Below are positions 12,601-23,503 of a stretch of 64,000 bases of DNA, in pieces; position 1 is the first letter of the stretch, and each line of letters opens with the position of its first letter. Made by a program: the position numbers and the translations under genes. The notes below the pieces were generated by a model. That model ran no database searches. It was given only the letters and a program-made list of their open reading frames with translations, and had not been told where the DNA came from. This stretch comes from Micromussa lordhowensis (Eukaryota; Cnidaria; Anthozoa; Scleractinia; Lobophylliidae): the NCBI GenBank assembly GCA_964020085.1, contig OZ026595.1:18319153-18383152 (forward strand). Reading direction: 5' to 3'.

Positions 12601-12736
12601 AAGCGTTGCGTCAGATTAGCTGCGAACAATGTTTTTTCACAAGTAACTGTCAACTTCTATTGTCATGAATCAGATATACTTTTGCTTAAAGTTTTATCAG
12701 TTTTAACTGGAATAAAATAAGGGCTATTAAATAAAA

Positions 12737-15700
12737 TGGAGTCCACAACTGGTTTCGTGACATCTTAAAGATCAATCTCCTAAAAGAGTGGGTCTATGAA
12801 GCCATGGTTAGAGATGATTTCCAGTCCGTATTGTGCAATCTCAGCACCCATTATAAGTTCCAACTGGATGGAATGCGAATCGATGTTATTCGATACGAAC
12901 CAGATATCTTATCTTTGAAGCCTTTCAAATGCTTTTTCCAACAGCTTCATTGATTTTTACGGCTGCGAAATTGTTTCATAAAGTGATATGAGAAAGAACG
13001 AAGCATAAAATTTGCTTCATGTAAGCAGTTGCAAAGTAGTGACGCCATGCATGAAACAAAACAAAACACGTAGAGATATCGAGAGTGCGTAGAACGAACT
13101 GGAAATCATCTTTAACCTTAGAGTGTTATTAAAATTGGCTTCATAGCCCAGCTGTTAGAACTTTCAAATCGATGAAAGGTTACGAAAGTAAATCTGTTCC
13201 GTAGAAAGGAAGGAAGTCCACCAGTGAAAACCAGCGACCTTGTCAGGATACGCATAGAAAGTATGTATTTATTTTCCACCATTCTATTTATACTTCTTGG
13301 TAGAGGGAAGCTCTGTGAGAGTAAAGTGTATTTCCTAAGAACATAGACTGAACGTCACAACCTCCGTCAGATCACTCGTTCTGGTGAGAATGCTTTAGCT
13401 AAAACAAGTTAGCGCTCTTGTCGCAGCTTCGGAAAACGCCTGCTCAGCTGAAAAACCACTTTCGTTCAACATCGATTTTGTTCGATGGACTGGCAAACGA
13501 AGATGCCTGTGACACAGACTGGTTTACAGACCACGTGATATTATCTAGAGAATTGTCATTTTATCCTTCATTATTCCTTCCTTCGACTATTTAAACATCT
13601 GAAATCAAGAATTCTGAAGAGGATCGTCACAGGGTCCTAAGCTAAAACGCTCTATCGTTCTGATTGGTCGGCACTTTCTGATTGTCTTTCTATCTATTCA
13701 ACACGATGATAGCTTAAAACTGAATTTTGCCAAATTTTGACAATCCTCTGTTTTATATTTGAAGCAAAGAAAAAAGTCAAATATTTCAAAGTAAATAGAA
13801 AATTAAATACTCTGCAGTTTTGAAATAGTGTCGATCATATTGCCGTTGTTTGGTTACCAGTAAGCCGGCCTAGTCACATAATACTTGATGGGACAATATT
13901 TACCCTCTGGTGTTAAAAATAATGACATGAAACTCAGTCAGTTTATAGGTACTCAAATATTGTCTTGATTATGTTATGCGACGGGATTGCAAGTTTATCT
14001 CTTGATTGGAAAGCCAATTTAAAAAAATTAAAGGAGAAATAGTGATAATGATGATGATAAAGCCGGATACTGTTATGTACTTAAAGGAGCTCCGTCATAG
14101 TTTGCGCATCTTGAAAAGCTTAACCTAAATTTTTCAAGTTCGTCGTTTGTAATCCGTGTTGATCGATCTGCTCCATCCTTAACCAGTCTCGTTTCTTTAT
14201 GGTTTATTATTATCTCTTTAGTGTTTTTCTATCTTAGTAAACCACTATTTTCAGGTTTTCCTCAATTTAATGGTAATTCTGTACTCGGCTAAAATAACTC
14301 AAAATACCGTGATCTTTGTTTTGTTTACAATAAATGATGTTAGAGATAACTATATAGCAATTGAAGTTGGTAACGAACAGCTGGTCACTCCATCATTTTC
14401 GTATATTTTTTTTGTTTATTTTAATGAAAGAGGGACTCTTTCACATAAGCAAATCTTGTATACAATACTCAAAGGAGTACAGGGACTTAGAGGGGCGCTA
14501 ACCTTCTTGCCCAAAAAATCTACGCAATGCCCAAATGCGTGAGTGTCGAAATCGGAATGTAAACGCACTCAAATTGCATGAAAAACAAAAACGTTCACAA
14601 TTCTCTCATCATATGAAACTGCTATATTTCCAAAAATGGTTATATTGAAAGCTTGCATACTCAATGACCTCTATCAACAGTCTCAATTTTTGCCCGAAAA
14701 ATTACATCATTTCCGTGGCTGGGGCTGTAGACTCCCCCCCCCCGACATCCTACGCCCCCCCCCCTCACCTAGCCGTGTACGTTTATGAAATTACTGCCAT
14801 TAACTTTACTTAAACTGAAATGGTTATGCCTACTGAAATCGTGTTTCAACTTAATTAGACTGAAAACGAAATAAATGTGTACACGACTCTGTCGAGTGCA
14901 TTAATAAGTGTATTTATAGTCCTACGCTGCTGTTGTCCTCAATCAACAACGTGAAATCCCAACGTAAACGCCGAATAAAGGTATTTTCCTTAGAGCTATG
15001 GACAATACAGTAATACCAGCTTGGCATGGTTTATAGCGATGGCGCTAAATGTAGGCTCGCACAACGTGTTAATACGAGCAACGGGGTTATTTCCTGCTTT
15101 CGCAAGTTTTGTGTTTGGACTGGTTATTGAGACCTGCAGGGGTGAAGTGGGGTTTGAAACTCCTCTTCCTCGTGAGAGGTCGAAAGTAACTTAAGTAACA
15201 TTATACGAACATAGAAGTGAGGTTACGCTAATGTGCCGCGAGGGAGCCGTCGAGGAAACGTTGGAGATCTGTTCAAGAGATTTATGGTGACATCGAATTG
15301 TCAGGTGCAACTATCGCTGACGCTTCCTTCGTACATACGAGGTAAGTCCTCCCACAGCTTACAGCGAATGTCCAACTGTTTAAATATGAACACTACGTCT
15401 TAATTAAGGCTTAAATAGGGGGCAAGCAACAGCGCATACTGCTATCTACGCGAGTGCTGCTACTATGGACAGCCCTGGTCTGGTTCGAGAGGATTAACAG
15501 CCACAAAGAATCATTGTGGTCTTTTTTGGGATGTATACTCTCGATTTCGCAAACTGTTGCATAGCATGTAGCGTGCATAAGAACCGACATTTCTTGGGAA
15601 CTTCGAGGAGGTACATTTGACTGAGAGTTTTCTCCACAGCTGTGCTAATGACTTGCATTAAGACGTAGATAAGACATGTTTATTACCAGCACAAGCCAAC

Positions 15701-18700
15701 GCGACGCATAAAATGTTTGATACTTAACACGTCCCTTAGACTGAGTAGGGCTTTTTTGTCGATGCCTATCTGGCTCTATCGGAGCCAAGCACAAGATGTG
15801 ACATGAATGGGCGAACATTTTGGAAAGATGACGTGCCAGGACATGAAAATGTGCAGCAATCTTTGCGTTGTTTTGCAAAGAGAATCAGCAAAACAAACTC
15901 GCCTCTTCAAAGATAGGAAACCAAGCACAGCTGAGGGACCATGTTTATCCTCTGAGGCGTAAATCGATGAAGTTTCTTGCATTTTTACTGGTTAAAACTT
16001 ATCTCTTTACTTCAAAGCTTTGACAGTTCTAAAGAAAATAAAGTATTCTATTCATTAGCTTTGGGACGCTTTGACTCCTCCAGAAATAGCCAGGGAGATC
16101 CAGTCAACGAACGCTTAAGGGTGCGCCATCGGCCCCGCCCACTTCAGCGCACCTCTCCTTTCGAGGAGCAAAAATCCTGGGAACTGTTGTTAACAACGAG
16201 GACCTCAATTCAGATTCATTCCAACAAGGAATTTATTAATTACAATAGTCAGCTAACGTGGGTAGAAAACAAGAAAAGAATATTTTTCACGAAAAAAGGG
16301 TATAAATTACGCGATTACAAAGTCAGGAGGTTCACTTGTTGTGTGCTGTGCGATCGATCAATGCCCAACGCGGCCAAACATTCTTGAGTTACTCTCTTTT
16401 ACCTATCTCTCTGTCAGACTTCACTTTGAACATTTTAGAATCTCAGAAAAATCTGTTAACAGCTAGACTGAGCATAGACAAACTTGGTTCGAAGGGACGT
16501 GGAGTAAAAGGTAGGCGTGGGACCATATCCTGACATTTTGGTCACTTCTGAATATTCAGTGATTTGCAAAATTTGATTCTGGACTTGCAAACGAATTAAC
16601 AGCTCGTAGATACCACCTTTTGTGCCAAGTGCTGTGATTTTCTGTTGCTGTACAAAAGTAGAAGCAAAAAAATTTAACTCTTTTTTTTTGCAATGAATCG
16701 ACGCAGAGATATCGGCTTCCGCCATTCGCTCGATCAAGAATCTTATTAACCAATTCTTTTGAGATGATATTGAAACTGCTTGTGAGTTAGTCTTGGAGTA
16801 CATTCTCCGTAAATACGTATTTGGCGTAATCTAATGTGAAAAAATTCTATGTTCACATCATTTCAGTAAGAAGAGCACGAAGCCTTTTTTTATTTACTGT
16901 GTCTTTGTACCGACCACCTTGTAGAACACCGACGCGACCTCGCGCGACCTAAGGTCAGGAACACGACAAAATGTTTATCGTCAATTAACACATTTCTTTG
17001 GAGGACAGTCTTTGCCTAGCTGCGCAGCAAATCACTTTAAATTTAGATTAAAGATCAGATGAGACATATTAAAAGTTATTCCTTGTTTTTAGGCACAAAT
17101 GATGTCCATTTTTCTAAACCTGCTCGCGTAATCAATGAAACGACACACGACTAACGAATTCGAATGACACTGTTTACAGTTGAGTATAACTTGGAATGAA
17201 AACAACATTAGAAGCCTGCACGTGTTTCGATTCTGTTATCAAAGATGCTGGAGTCGGCATTAGCATAGACTTGTCGAGAATTGAGTTTAGAAGAAGCTTC
17301 ACGATGACTATTTTTCAGTAACAAAATCATCTAAAACGGGCGTCAAATTCTACTGAGATATTTTAAGAAGCAGCCACTTCAGTTTCCTGCTGTTAACACC
17401 AGCATGCTTATGTTTTGCGCACGTGAATTCGGTCTTGAATCTTGAATTTAGAACTGGGGACCCAATTCGAGTACGTGGGTGACTGCGCGAGAAAAAACTA
17501 TGCCGTTTTTTTCTCTTATGAACTTGGTTTTTGGAAAACCATGTAGTACAGCAAAGGTGAAAACGCCTGATCTATATTCCATCATGTCATACTCAGGTAG
17601 ATTACGCAGCACTCATTAGAAAGGTCTGAGACTGACTAATAAAATGACTAAAACACTAACAAGTAATTTGTATTGGTACTGATCCGATACACTGGCGCCC
17701 CCAAATATATAAACTCAGTCTGTTTCTATAGGAGAAGGGCTTCAAAGGTCGTTGAAGTAGAGCTAATTTAAAGGGGGGAGTTAACATGAATTTAAGTGAA
17801 ATTTGAGGAAGTTTAAAGAGCGATTAAAAGGATGAAAAAAAGTCTTTGGAATACCACCAGACAGTTGAACGTCTCCGAAAGGGCACCTCAGGCTGGTGGA
17901 CAACTGTTTGGTGTACGTCTACCAATTTTTAACTTCAAATTCTAATTTCTAAACGACCTCAACATCTTCAACTGAATTTCCTTCTTCTATAAATTTTACT
18001 GATCCTTTGATAAAAACTATTTATCCCCAAATATCCCCAAAAAACTTACAAAACAGCCCAAAACGTAGATATGTGGGATGAGCGGAGAGATTTTTGACTG
18101 CTTGAAACGTGAACGAGATATTCGCGTAAAAACCATAATACCCAGCCAAAATACGGCCTTCATGTCAACCCCCCCTTAAGATTTCACAATCGTCACGTTT
18201 TGGTCCCTTGAGAGCTTGCCGGATCTCGCATTCTTGATTTCTTCGTCTAAACAATTACTTTCCGATCTTTGCCGCGAAATCAAAATATCTTACGCTCGTC
18301 ATAACAACATTAAACTTGCTATAAAATGGATAGCTTATATCTCCCGGAAACTAGATTACATAAAGCCACGGATACTTTGTCTGGATCAGTTCTCAGTATA
18401 TTATGACGTTTTGTACAGGCAGCATGTCTGTACTGCGGTTTATTTGTGCCATGAAATTCACATTAGAATTGTTTACAATAATGTTTAATGTGAACTCGAA
18501 AAGTGAAAATTTAAATGAACGTTAGGAGCTATACTTGTTGACCCATCAAACTGGCAAGGGAGCCGACCAGATCAATGCAGATAGTCTTTCCCCATAGCAA
18601 CCGGGAAATCGTTCATTCGTCGCGCCGTTAACGTTGCCAAAGTGATGCCAACATCGGTAGACAAACTTGGTGTATGAAACACACTGAGTTTAGCGGAGAA

Positions 18701-19476
18701 TTAAATTGAAAAAATCATTTGCAATCATTGTTTGTTTTTTATTCATAAATATTTTGAATTTTTCAGAATTTATTGCTCATTTCATAAAACGTCTAAGCTT
18801 TCACTTCATTTGTATAAACACACACCATGCCATGACCTACGCCGAAGGGATGCTTCAAAACGCAGCTATTTATTTCTATGGTTGGGCCCCATCTTTCCCT
18901 ATGGGAAACCGCTCACGGTCAAGGTAGCACGAAAGAGAGCTTTTAAGCAATGACGACTCCGACGCCGAGGAAACGCCTGAATTTATATTTTACCTTCAGA
19001 GATCAGTTCCAATAGGAAATACGAAAAACTATCCGTTGAGGCTAATGTTCCCCAAAATACGCAGAACTTGGTCATTTCACGTTGTTGTTATGCAGAGGAC
19101 GGCAATGAAATAAACAACGAGTATTTATATAACGCACGTGCATTACCATTGTTCGACCCATTAAGCCTTTTCTCGGTAACGCTCTCGTTGCCGTCGTTGC
19201 TTACTTAAACTCCCTGGAGTGAGGCCATTCAAAAGAAAACGGCCGAGCTGTATTTTGAGGTGGTACTATTTAGTATTATGTACAAGGTGGTTCTGGTCTG
19301 TGGATCAAACCCCTAATTTGTGACCACTCAAATGAAAGCTAACGAATAACACGTTATGAGTTGCCCTTTGTTTTTCATTTAAGTTTGTACTCAAACATCA
19401 TTTTGGGAAAGGAACAATCTTTATTTTTGTCTGAAATGCTGTTTGAACTGACATGATCGTATCGTTTTCTTCTCAG
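12737..19476. other. Long intergenic region upstream of the bHLH gene
   Basis: No supported gene. It contains poly-C runs near 14739 and 14757 and one TTAA-flanked MITE at 17772-18175. Open frames at 14270-14542, 15977-16387 and 16456-16803 show no domain and overlap in several frames, so I leave them out. A 5' non-coding exon of the bHLH gene may lie here, because a splice acceptor sits just upstream of its ATG. Confidence 0.45.
17772..18175 (-). mobile_element. TTAA-flanked MITE, copy A
   Basis: A 404-bp element bounded by TTAA on both sides (17768-17771 and 18176-18179). Its imperfect terminal inverted repeats read AGGGGGGAGTTAACATGAA at one end and TTCATGTCAACCCCCCC at the other. Read in reverse it matches copy B at 29688-30095, including the subterminal block CCGTATTTTGGCTGGGTATT. 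TTAA duplication is the mark of piggyBac-type transposition; the element has no coding capacity. Confidence 0.75.
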
Positions 19477-19478
19477 CC

Positions 19479-20512
19479 ATGGAAAATTTTACGGATGACC
19501 AAACAAAGAAGCCTCGTAAAAGACAAATGTCAAGAGCAAAGAGAATCCTAGCAAACCGACGAGAGAGAGAACGGGTTCGAAAGATGAATGATGCCTTCGA
19601 AGAGCTACGAAGCGTGATCCCGAATTACGAGGAAACCCGAGTGAAAACGAAGCTAGAATTGCTGCGGATTGCCACAAACTACATACAGAGCCTCAAAGAT
19701 CACATCCAGAATTCTACTCATGGACATGAAGGCTACAACTCTTCAATGAATCCCATGATGTACCCATCAGCCTTTGAAATGGAAACTGGCGGCCCTTCTA
19801 AGTCAGGGCCACGGATGCCTGACTATCCATTTCCTCCTCAGTTTCCAGCCCCTCCGCCACCAGCCTTCACCGAGTTGAGTAGTTTCCAGTTTTCTCAACA
19901 GCAAACAGTTCCCGTACCAGTGACAAATGGCAGTGCCCCTGACAGCTCCAACCAGGATTTTTGCAACCTTTTATCGAGCAGCTTGGCTGATTCCCATGTT
20001 GGGGAGAGCTTCTTGTACAATCTGCAGGTGAAAAACAAAACAAAAATAAAGCAAAATAAAAGAATTACAATCCACCATCAAAAGCGAAGGGAGCGAGAAG
20101 AGATTTCTATCAGAGATCAATTCACTTTCCCATCCAATCTCTCCTCTAGCTCCAAACACAAATAGTGACTGGTTAAGAGTCTGCGACAAATGTTATTTTT
20201 CAACGCTTAACCGTCAAACCTAACTCTTCATAATGAGTTCCTAATGACGATCACTTTCTTGATCAATTCAGAGCCAGCCATCTTAATTGTAGGTTAGAGG
20301 CGGGGATCTGAGTAAAGTCGCAGTTGTACGCCCTTAAAAGTTTTTGCAGGGTAAAATAATTGAGTCCTTGGATTTTCTTGATAAACTTGACAACAGAGTT
20401 TTTAATATTATCGTTTTTCAAAACGATTTTCGACTTAATAGCATTTTAACAAGTTATCTTTTTTTTTCTCAAACAGAATGCAGCTTCTGGTTTTTATAGT
20501 GAAGGCCACTAA
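19479..20512 (+). CDS. bHLH transcription factor (group A-like)
   Basis: Coding exons 19479-20027 and 20477-20512 give 194 residues. The acceptor TTCTTCTCAG ends two bases before ATGG, so an untranslated exon lies upstream. The donor CTGCAG|GTGAAA is in phase 0. The last exon, after CTCAAACAG, adds only NAASGFYSEGH and a stop. If the intron is retained the frame runs on to 20165 with a lysine-rich tail that looks intronic. Residues about 24-75 form a basic helix-loop-helix: basic region NRRERERVRK, helix 1 MNDAFEELRSVIP, helix 2 KTKLELLRIATNYIQSL. The R-E-R-x-R basic region predicts E-box binding as a dimer with an E-protein. The C-terminal half is rich in proline, serine and glutamine, a likely activation region. 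The exact subfamily (atonal, neurogenin, achaete-scute or other) is not clear from the bHLH alone. Confidence 0.8.
20028..20476 (+). other. Last intron of the bHLH gene
   Basis: GT-AG intron of 449 bp with a T-rich tract before the acceptor at 20476. The first 138 bases stay open in the upstream frame, so intron retention would encode a different, basic C-terminus. Confidence 0.65.
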
Positions 20513-20786
20513 AGATCAGAAAAAAGGAATTTTATTCAAGGCAAGGAACATTTGTAAACAACCATCGTAAGAAGAACTCAATGTTGTATTACTGAGATGA
20601 GGTTAAGCGTTAACAAGCAACAACAGTCTTCGGCAAAACCGTTGAAGTAGTTATTGGTGTTTTATTGCCATTAGTTTTGAACGTTGAAATCTTGTGAGCA
20701 GAGTAGCCTGTAATCTCCTCGTAAATGAGGGCCTCCTTGGGATTTAAGGGAACAAGGTAACATGATCATTTAGATATAATTAACAG

Positions 20787-20843
20787 AAAGGGCTACGGGT
20801 CAATAGCCCATGAGGCGAAGCCGAAAATTAATGGGCTATTGAC

Positions 20844-20851
<8 letters not shown>
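20787..20851. repeat. Hairpin repeat
   Basis: Inverted arms of about 25 bp, GGGTCAATAGCCCAT and ATGGGCTATTGACCC, separated by about 20 bp, at the left edge of a MITE cluster. Confidence 0.7.
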
Positions 20852-20875
<24 letters not shown>

Positions 20876-20877
<2 letters not shown>

Positions 20878-21076
20878 TAGTATCACACAACTAGTCGGAC
20901 AGAAATGGCAATAAGAAAGTTAGCAAATGTAAGTTGTAGAAATATTTATTTGGGACTATAACGAAAGAAAGCGTCACGCTCGATGGCGCTCGAGGACTAT
21001 TGCTAATAGTCCTCGAGTAGCGTCGCCAATTAAAATGCAGGATTTGCATTAGTCCACTAGTTGGGTGATACTAAGT
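20876..21076. mobile_element. MITE with TTTAGTATCAC-type terminal inverted repeats
   Basis: About 200 bp with ends TTTAGTATCACACAACTAGT and, inverted, ACTAGTTGGGTGATACTAA. The interior has a second hairpin, GCTCGAGGACTATT/AATAGTCCTCGAG, near 20986-21018. No coding potential. I know similar repeats as abundant in coral genomes, from memory only. Confidence 0.65.
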
Positions 21077-21365
21077 AAGCGCCATGTAAGCGCCAAGTCC
21101 AAGCTCTCGTAATCATGTTCAGTTTGAAAAACTGTGCCTGCAATCTTCTTGGAAATGGTAGCAGACTCAATCAATCAACCAAGCTCAAAGAACTTAAGCT
21201 GGGCCAGGCCGAGTGTCGTTACAATCTCTGTTCTAGTTGAAGTTAGCTTAGATAGCTATTTTTTTTAGCAGTTTCTTGGTGTGTACCTTAAAAATGTATA
21301 TATTTATTAGTATTATAGATACACGTGCATTTTTGTAACGAGCCTTCGCTTTAGGCTCACTAATC

Positions 21366-21542
21366 AGACGCGGATCCAGGATTTTGAAATGGGGGGTGAA
21401 TTTTTGTAATAATGTCAGAGAAATCAAATATTACTTCAACATTTGAGGGATAAGAAAAAAAAAAGAAAGAAGAGGGCTCAGAAAAAGGGGGGGGGGGGGT
21501 GAAAATTTCCCCACTTCACCTCCCCTGGATCCGCGCCTGCTA
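21366..21542. repeat. Repeat with CGCGGATCCAGG inverted ends
   Basis: The left end AGACGCGGATCCAGGA and right end CCCCTGGATCCGCGCCTG are inverted relative to each other and enclose a poly-purine stretch with a G13 run. It looks like a small non-autonomous element. Confidence 0.6.
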
Positions 21543-22035
21543 ATGTCTCGTATCGCAGCAACACGGGACTGTGAAGAGGGAGGTAGGAAAAAAGAAAGAT
21601 TGCTTTTTACATAACAGTGAAGTTTTTTTTTTGACGAGTGTTGTTGGTTTGACTCAACAACAGAATTTATGTTCAAGCTTGTACTTTTTATATAGGTACA
21701 TATTTCCCGTTAAGCTTTTGAAGTCCAGCTGTTATTTTTCTCTACACACGAACCTTAGATCGTGTTAACAGAAGTGGAAGTTTTGTCAGTTTGGATCATA
21801 TCATTTATCTCAATTGATTTTTTATGTGTTTACGCTTTTCGTTTATTTATCATTGACAGAAACGATCATAGTAAAGGTGCATTTTCGAATATCGCGTTCG
21901 AAAGTGAATAAATTGGCCACATTTGTACTGAAACAGTGCACACTTTTACCACGTTTGTAGTTATTAAAAACATATAAGTTGCAGGACAAAACATCTTAAT
22001 AAAATTGCAGTAGCTACAATTAACTACATATATCA

Positions 22036-22441
22036 AATCCATTTTGAAATCACTGGTTATCCTTGTAATGTGATTGGTTCTCAGCGGTGCGAATTCACGA
22101 ATCGCACTATCTTTTGTTCTAAATCGCATCTTTTTCTCAGCCAATGAGAATGGGACAGTAAAACAAAACTACTAATCAGATTTTAAGGCTTTTTTAACTC
22201 ACCAATCACATTGCAGGAAAATTAAAGACAAAAAAGCCATTGTTTGGCAAATTTGGCAACTTGGTTTAATAAATATTGGTCCTGACCAAAATCTTGTTCC
22301 CGTATTTAGGCTATTAAATTGTGCGATTTAAAAATGGATCTAATAAAGTGGTAATTGAACTTCGGGTCGTGCAATTTTGGTCTGAAATCATACTTGTGAT
22401 TTCAGACCAAATTGCACTCCACTCAGTTCAATTACCATTAC
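22036..22441 (+). mobile_element. Dispersed MITE-like repeat, short copy
   Basis: About 405 bp running from AATCCATTTTGAAATCACTGG to CACTCAGTTCAATTACCATTA, containing the hairpin GGTCTGAAATCATACTTGTG/ATTTCAGACC. The same two ends, in the same orientation, bound a longer relative at about 56945-57685. No open frame. Confidence 0.75.
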
Positions 22442-23053
22442 TAATCATACTGTAGTACATAGTTCACTTACATTTCAAATCGCAAATACGTTTTTGGGCT
22501 TTAAGAGTTAGATTAAACTCGCTTTTGAAAGTTTTAAATAGCTTTTAACAGTTTGCAATTTTGAAATTTGGCTTTAAACTCTAGGAGTTAAAAAGAGTTT
22601 TCGCATAAGCCTCAGTAAGTTTTATCTTAAAAGTGCAATTAGTTGTTTATCAAAATACCATGTCGTGTTATTAAAAAAAAATGATACATTTTTGTTTAAA
22701 GCTTTTTAAGGACAGCAATCCAATTGCTCAATGTTCTCATAAAATTGCGGAAACTAAGAAAGTAAAGGTTTCGTAACGTTCCGTACCACGTAAAGGCTCC
22801 TTTACGACTACGGAACCTATATATAGCAAATACTTATTGAAATATAATTTCTGATGTTGCAGATATTTTTTCCAGCTTAATTAAATGCGCTTTGCTCGCC
22901 AAAAAGTTGGAAAACATTTTTAATGAATAGTGTTCAAACAACAAGCATTTAATAAACGATATTTTACAAAATAGCGTCAGCAATATCGACCATTTGTATT
23001 CTTTGACAAAGTGTAATTATAATTAATGTCAGTAGGAGAATCATATAGGTCTT

Positions 23054-23503
23054 AAGGCTGGTTTTCACTAGTGACGAAGTCGTAGTCGGAGTCTTAATCA
23101 GAAGCGTAGAGTGGTTCGATCTAGTGAAAATCAAACCGACGGAATCTGAAGCAGAACACCGATTTCTGCTTGTGACTCCGTCGGTTACGATCTCGTGAAA
23201 ACTAGATTGTCGGAGTCGGAAGTAGAAGCGGAAGAATAAACCAATCACAATGCTCGGTTTCGGGTCTTGTGATTGCTTGGTTCTTCCGCTTCGGCTTCCG
23301 ACTCCGACAATCTAGTACTCACGAGATCGTAAGCGACGGAGTCGTCAAGGCAATCGGAAGAAATGGAAACGTTCTGTCATTCTTCCAACTCTGATTCCGT
23401 CGAGCTCAAGACTCCGCTTACGACTCCGATTTTCGATTTTCACTTGGTCCTAAGCGCTCTTACAACTCCGACTCCGACTTCATCGCTAGTAAAAACCAGC
23501 CTT
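23054..23503. mobile_element. 450-bp fold-back element
   Basis: The ends AAGGCTGGTTTTCACTAG and CTAGTAAAAACCAGCCTT are inverted, and the arms carry many degenerate GACTCCGAC / GTCGGAGTC blocks, so almost the whole element can fold on itself. I could not define a clear target-site duplication. No coding capacity. Confidence 0.75.

Larger units (their letters stand above)
8985..12736. repeat. Four-unit tandem repeat array (dimer of dimers)
   Basis: Four direct units start at about 8985, 9645, 11048 and 11703. Landmarks recur in each: CTATTTTCTG..., GATCATATGGACTTGG-like (first bases vary), AGCTGTATACGTGTGT, and AAAGCGTTGCGTCAGATTA. Units 1 and 3 are about 660 bp. Units 2 and 4 carry an extra insert at the same position (GCCTCGATT^...AAAGCG) of about 750 and 385 bp. 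The alternating pattern means a unit pair, one with and one without the insert, was duplicated as a block. No transposase or reverse transcriptase is visible. Confidence 0.85.

Noticed and set aside
15977..16387. 136-codon frame before the bHLH gene
   Set aside because: No recognisable domain, overlapping open frames on both strands, and no splice context; not enough to call a gene.
20028..20165. Lysine-rich C-terminal tail as the true end of the bHLH protein
   Set aside because: A strong donor at 20028 and an in-phase acceptor at 20477 give a shorter end; the tail has intron-like composition. Kept only as a possible retained-intron form.
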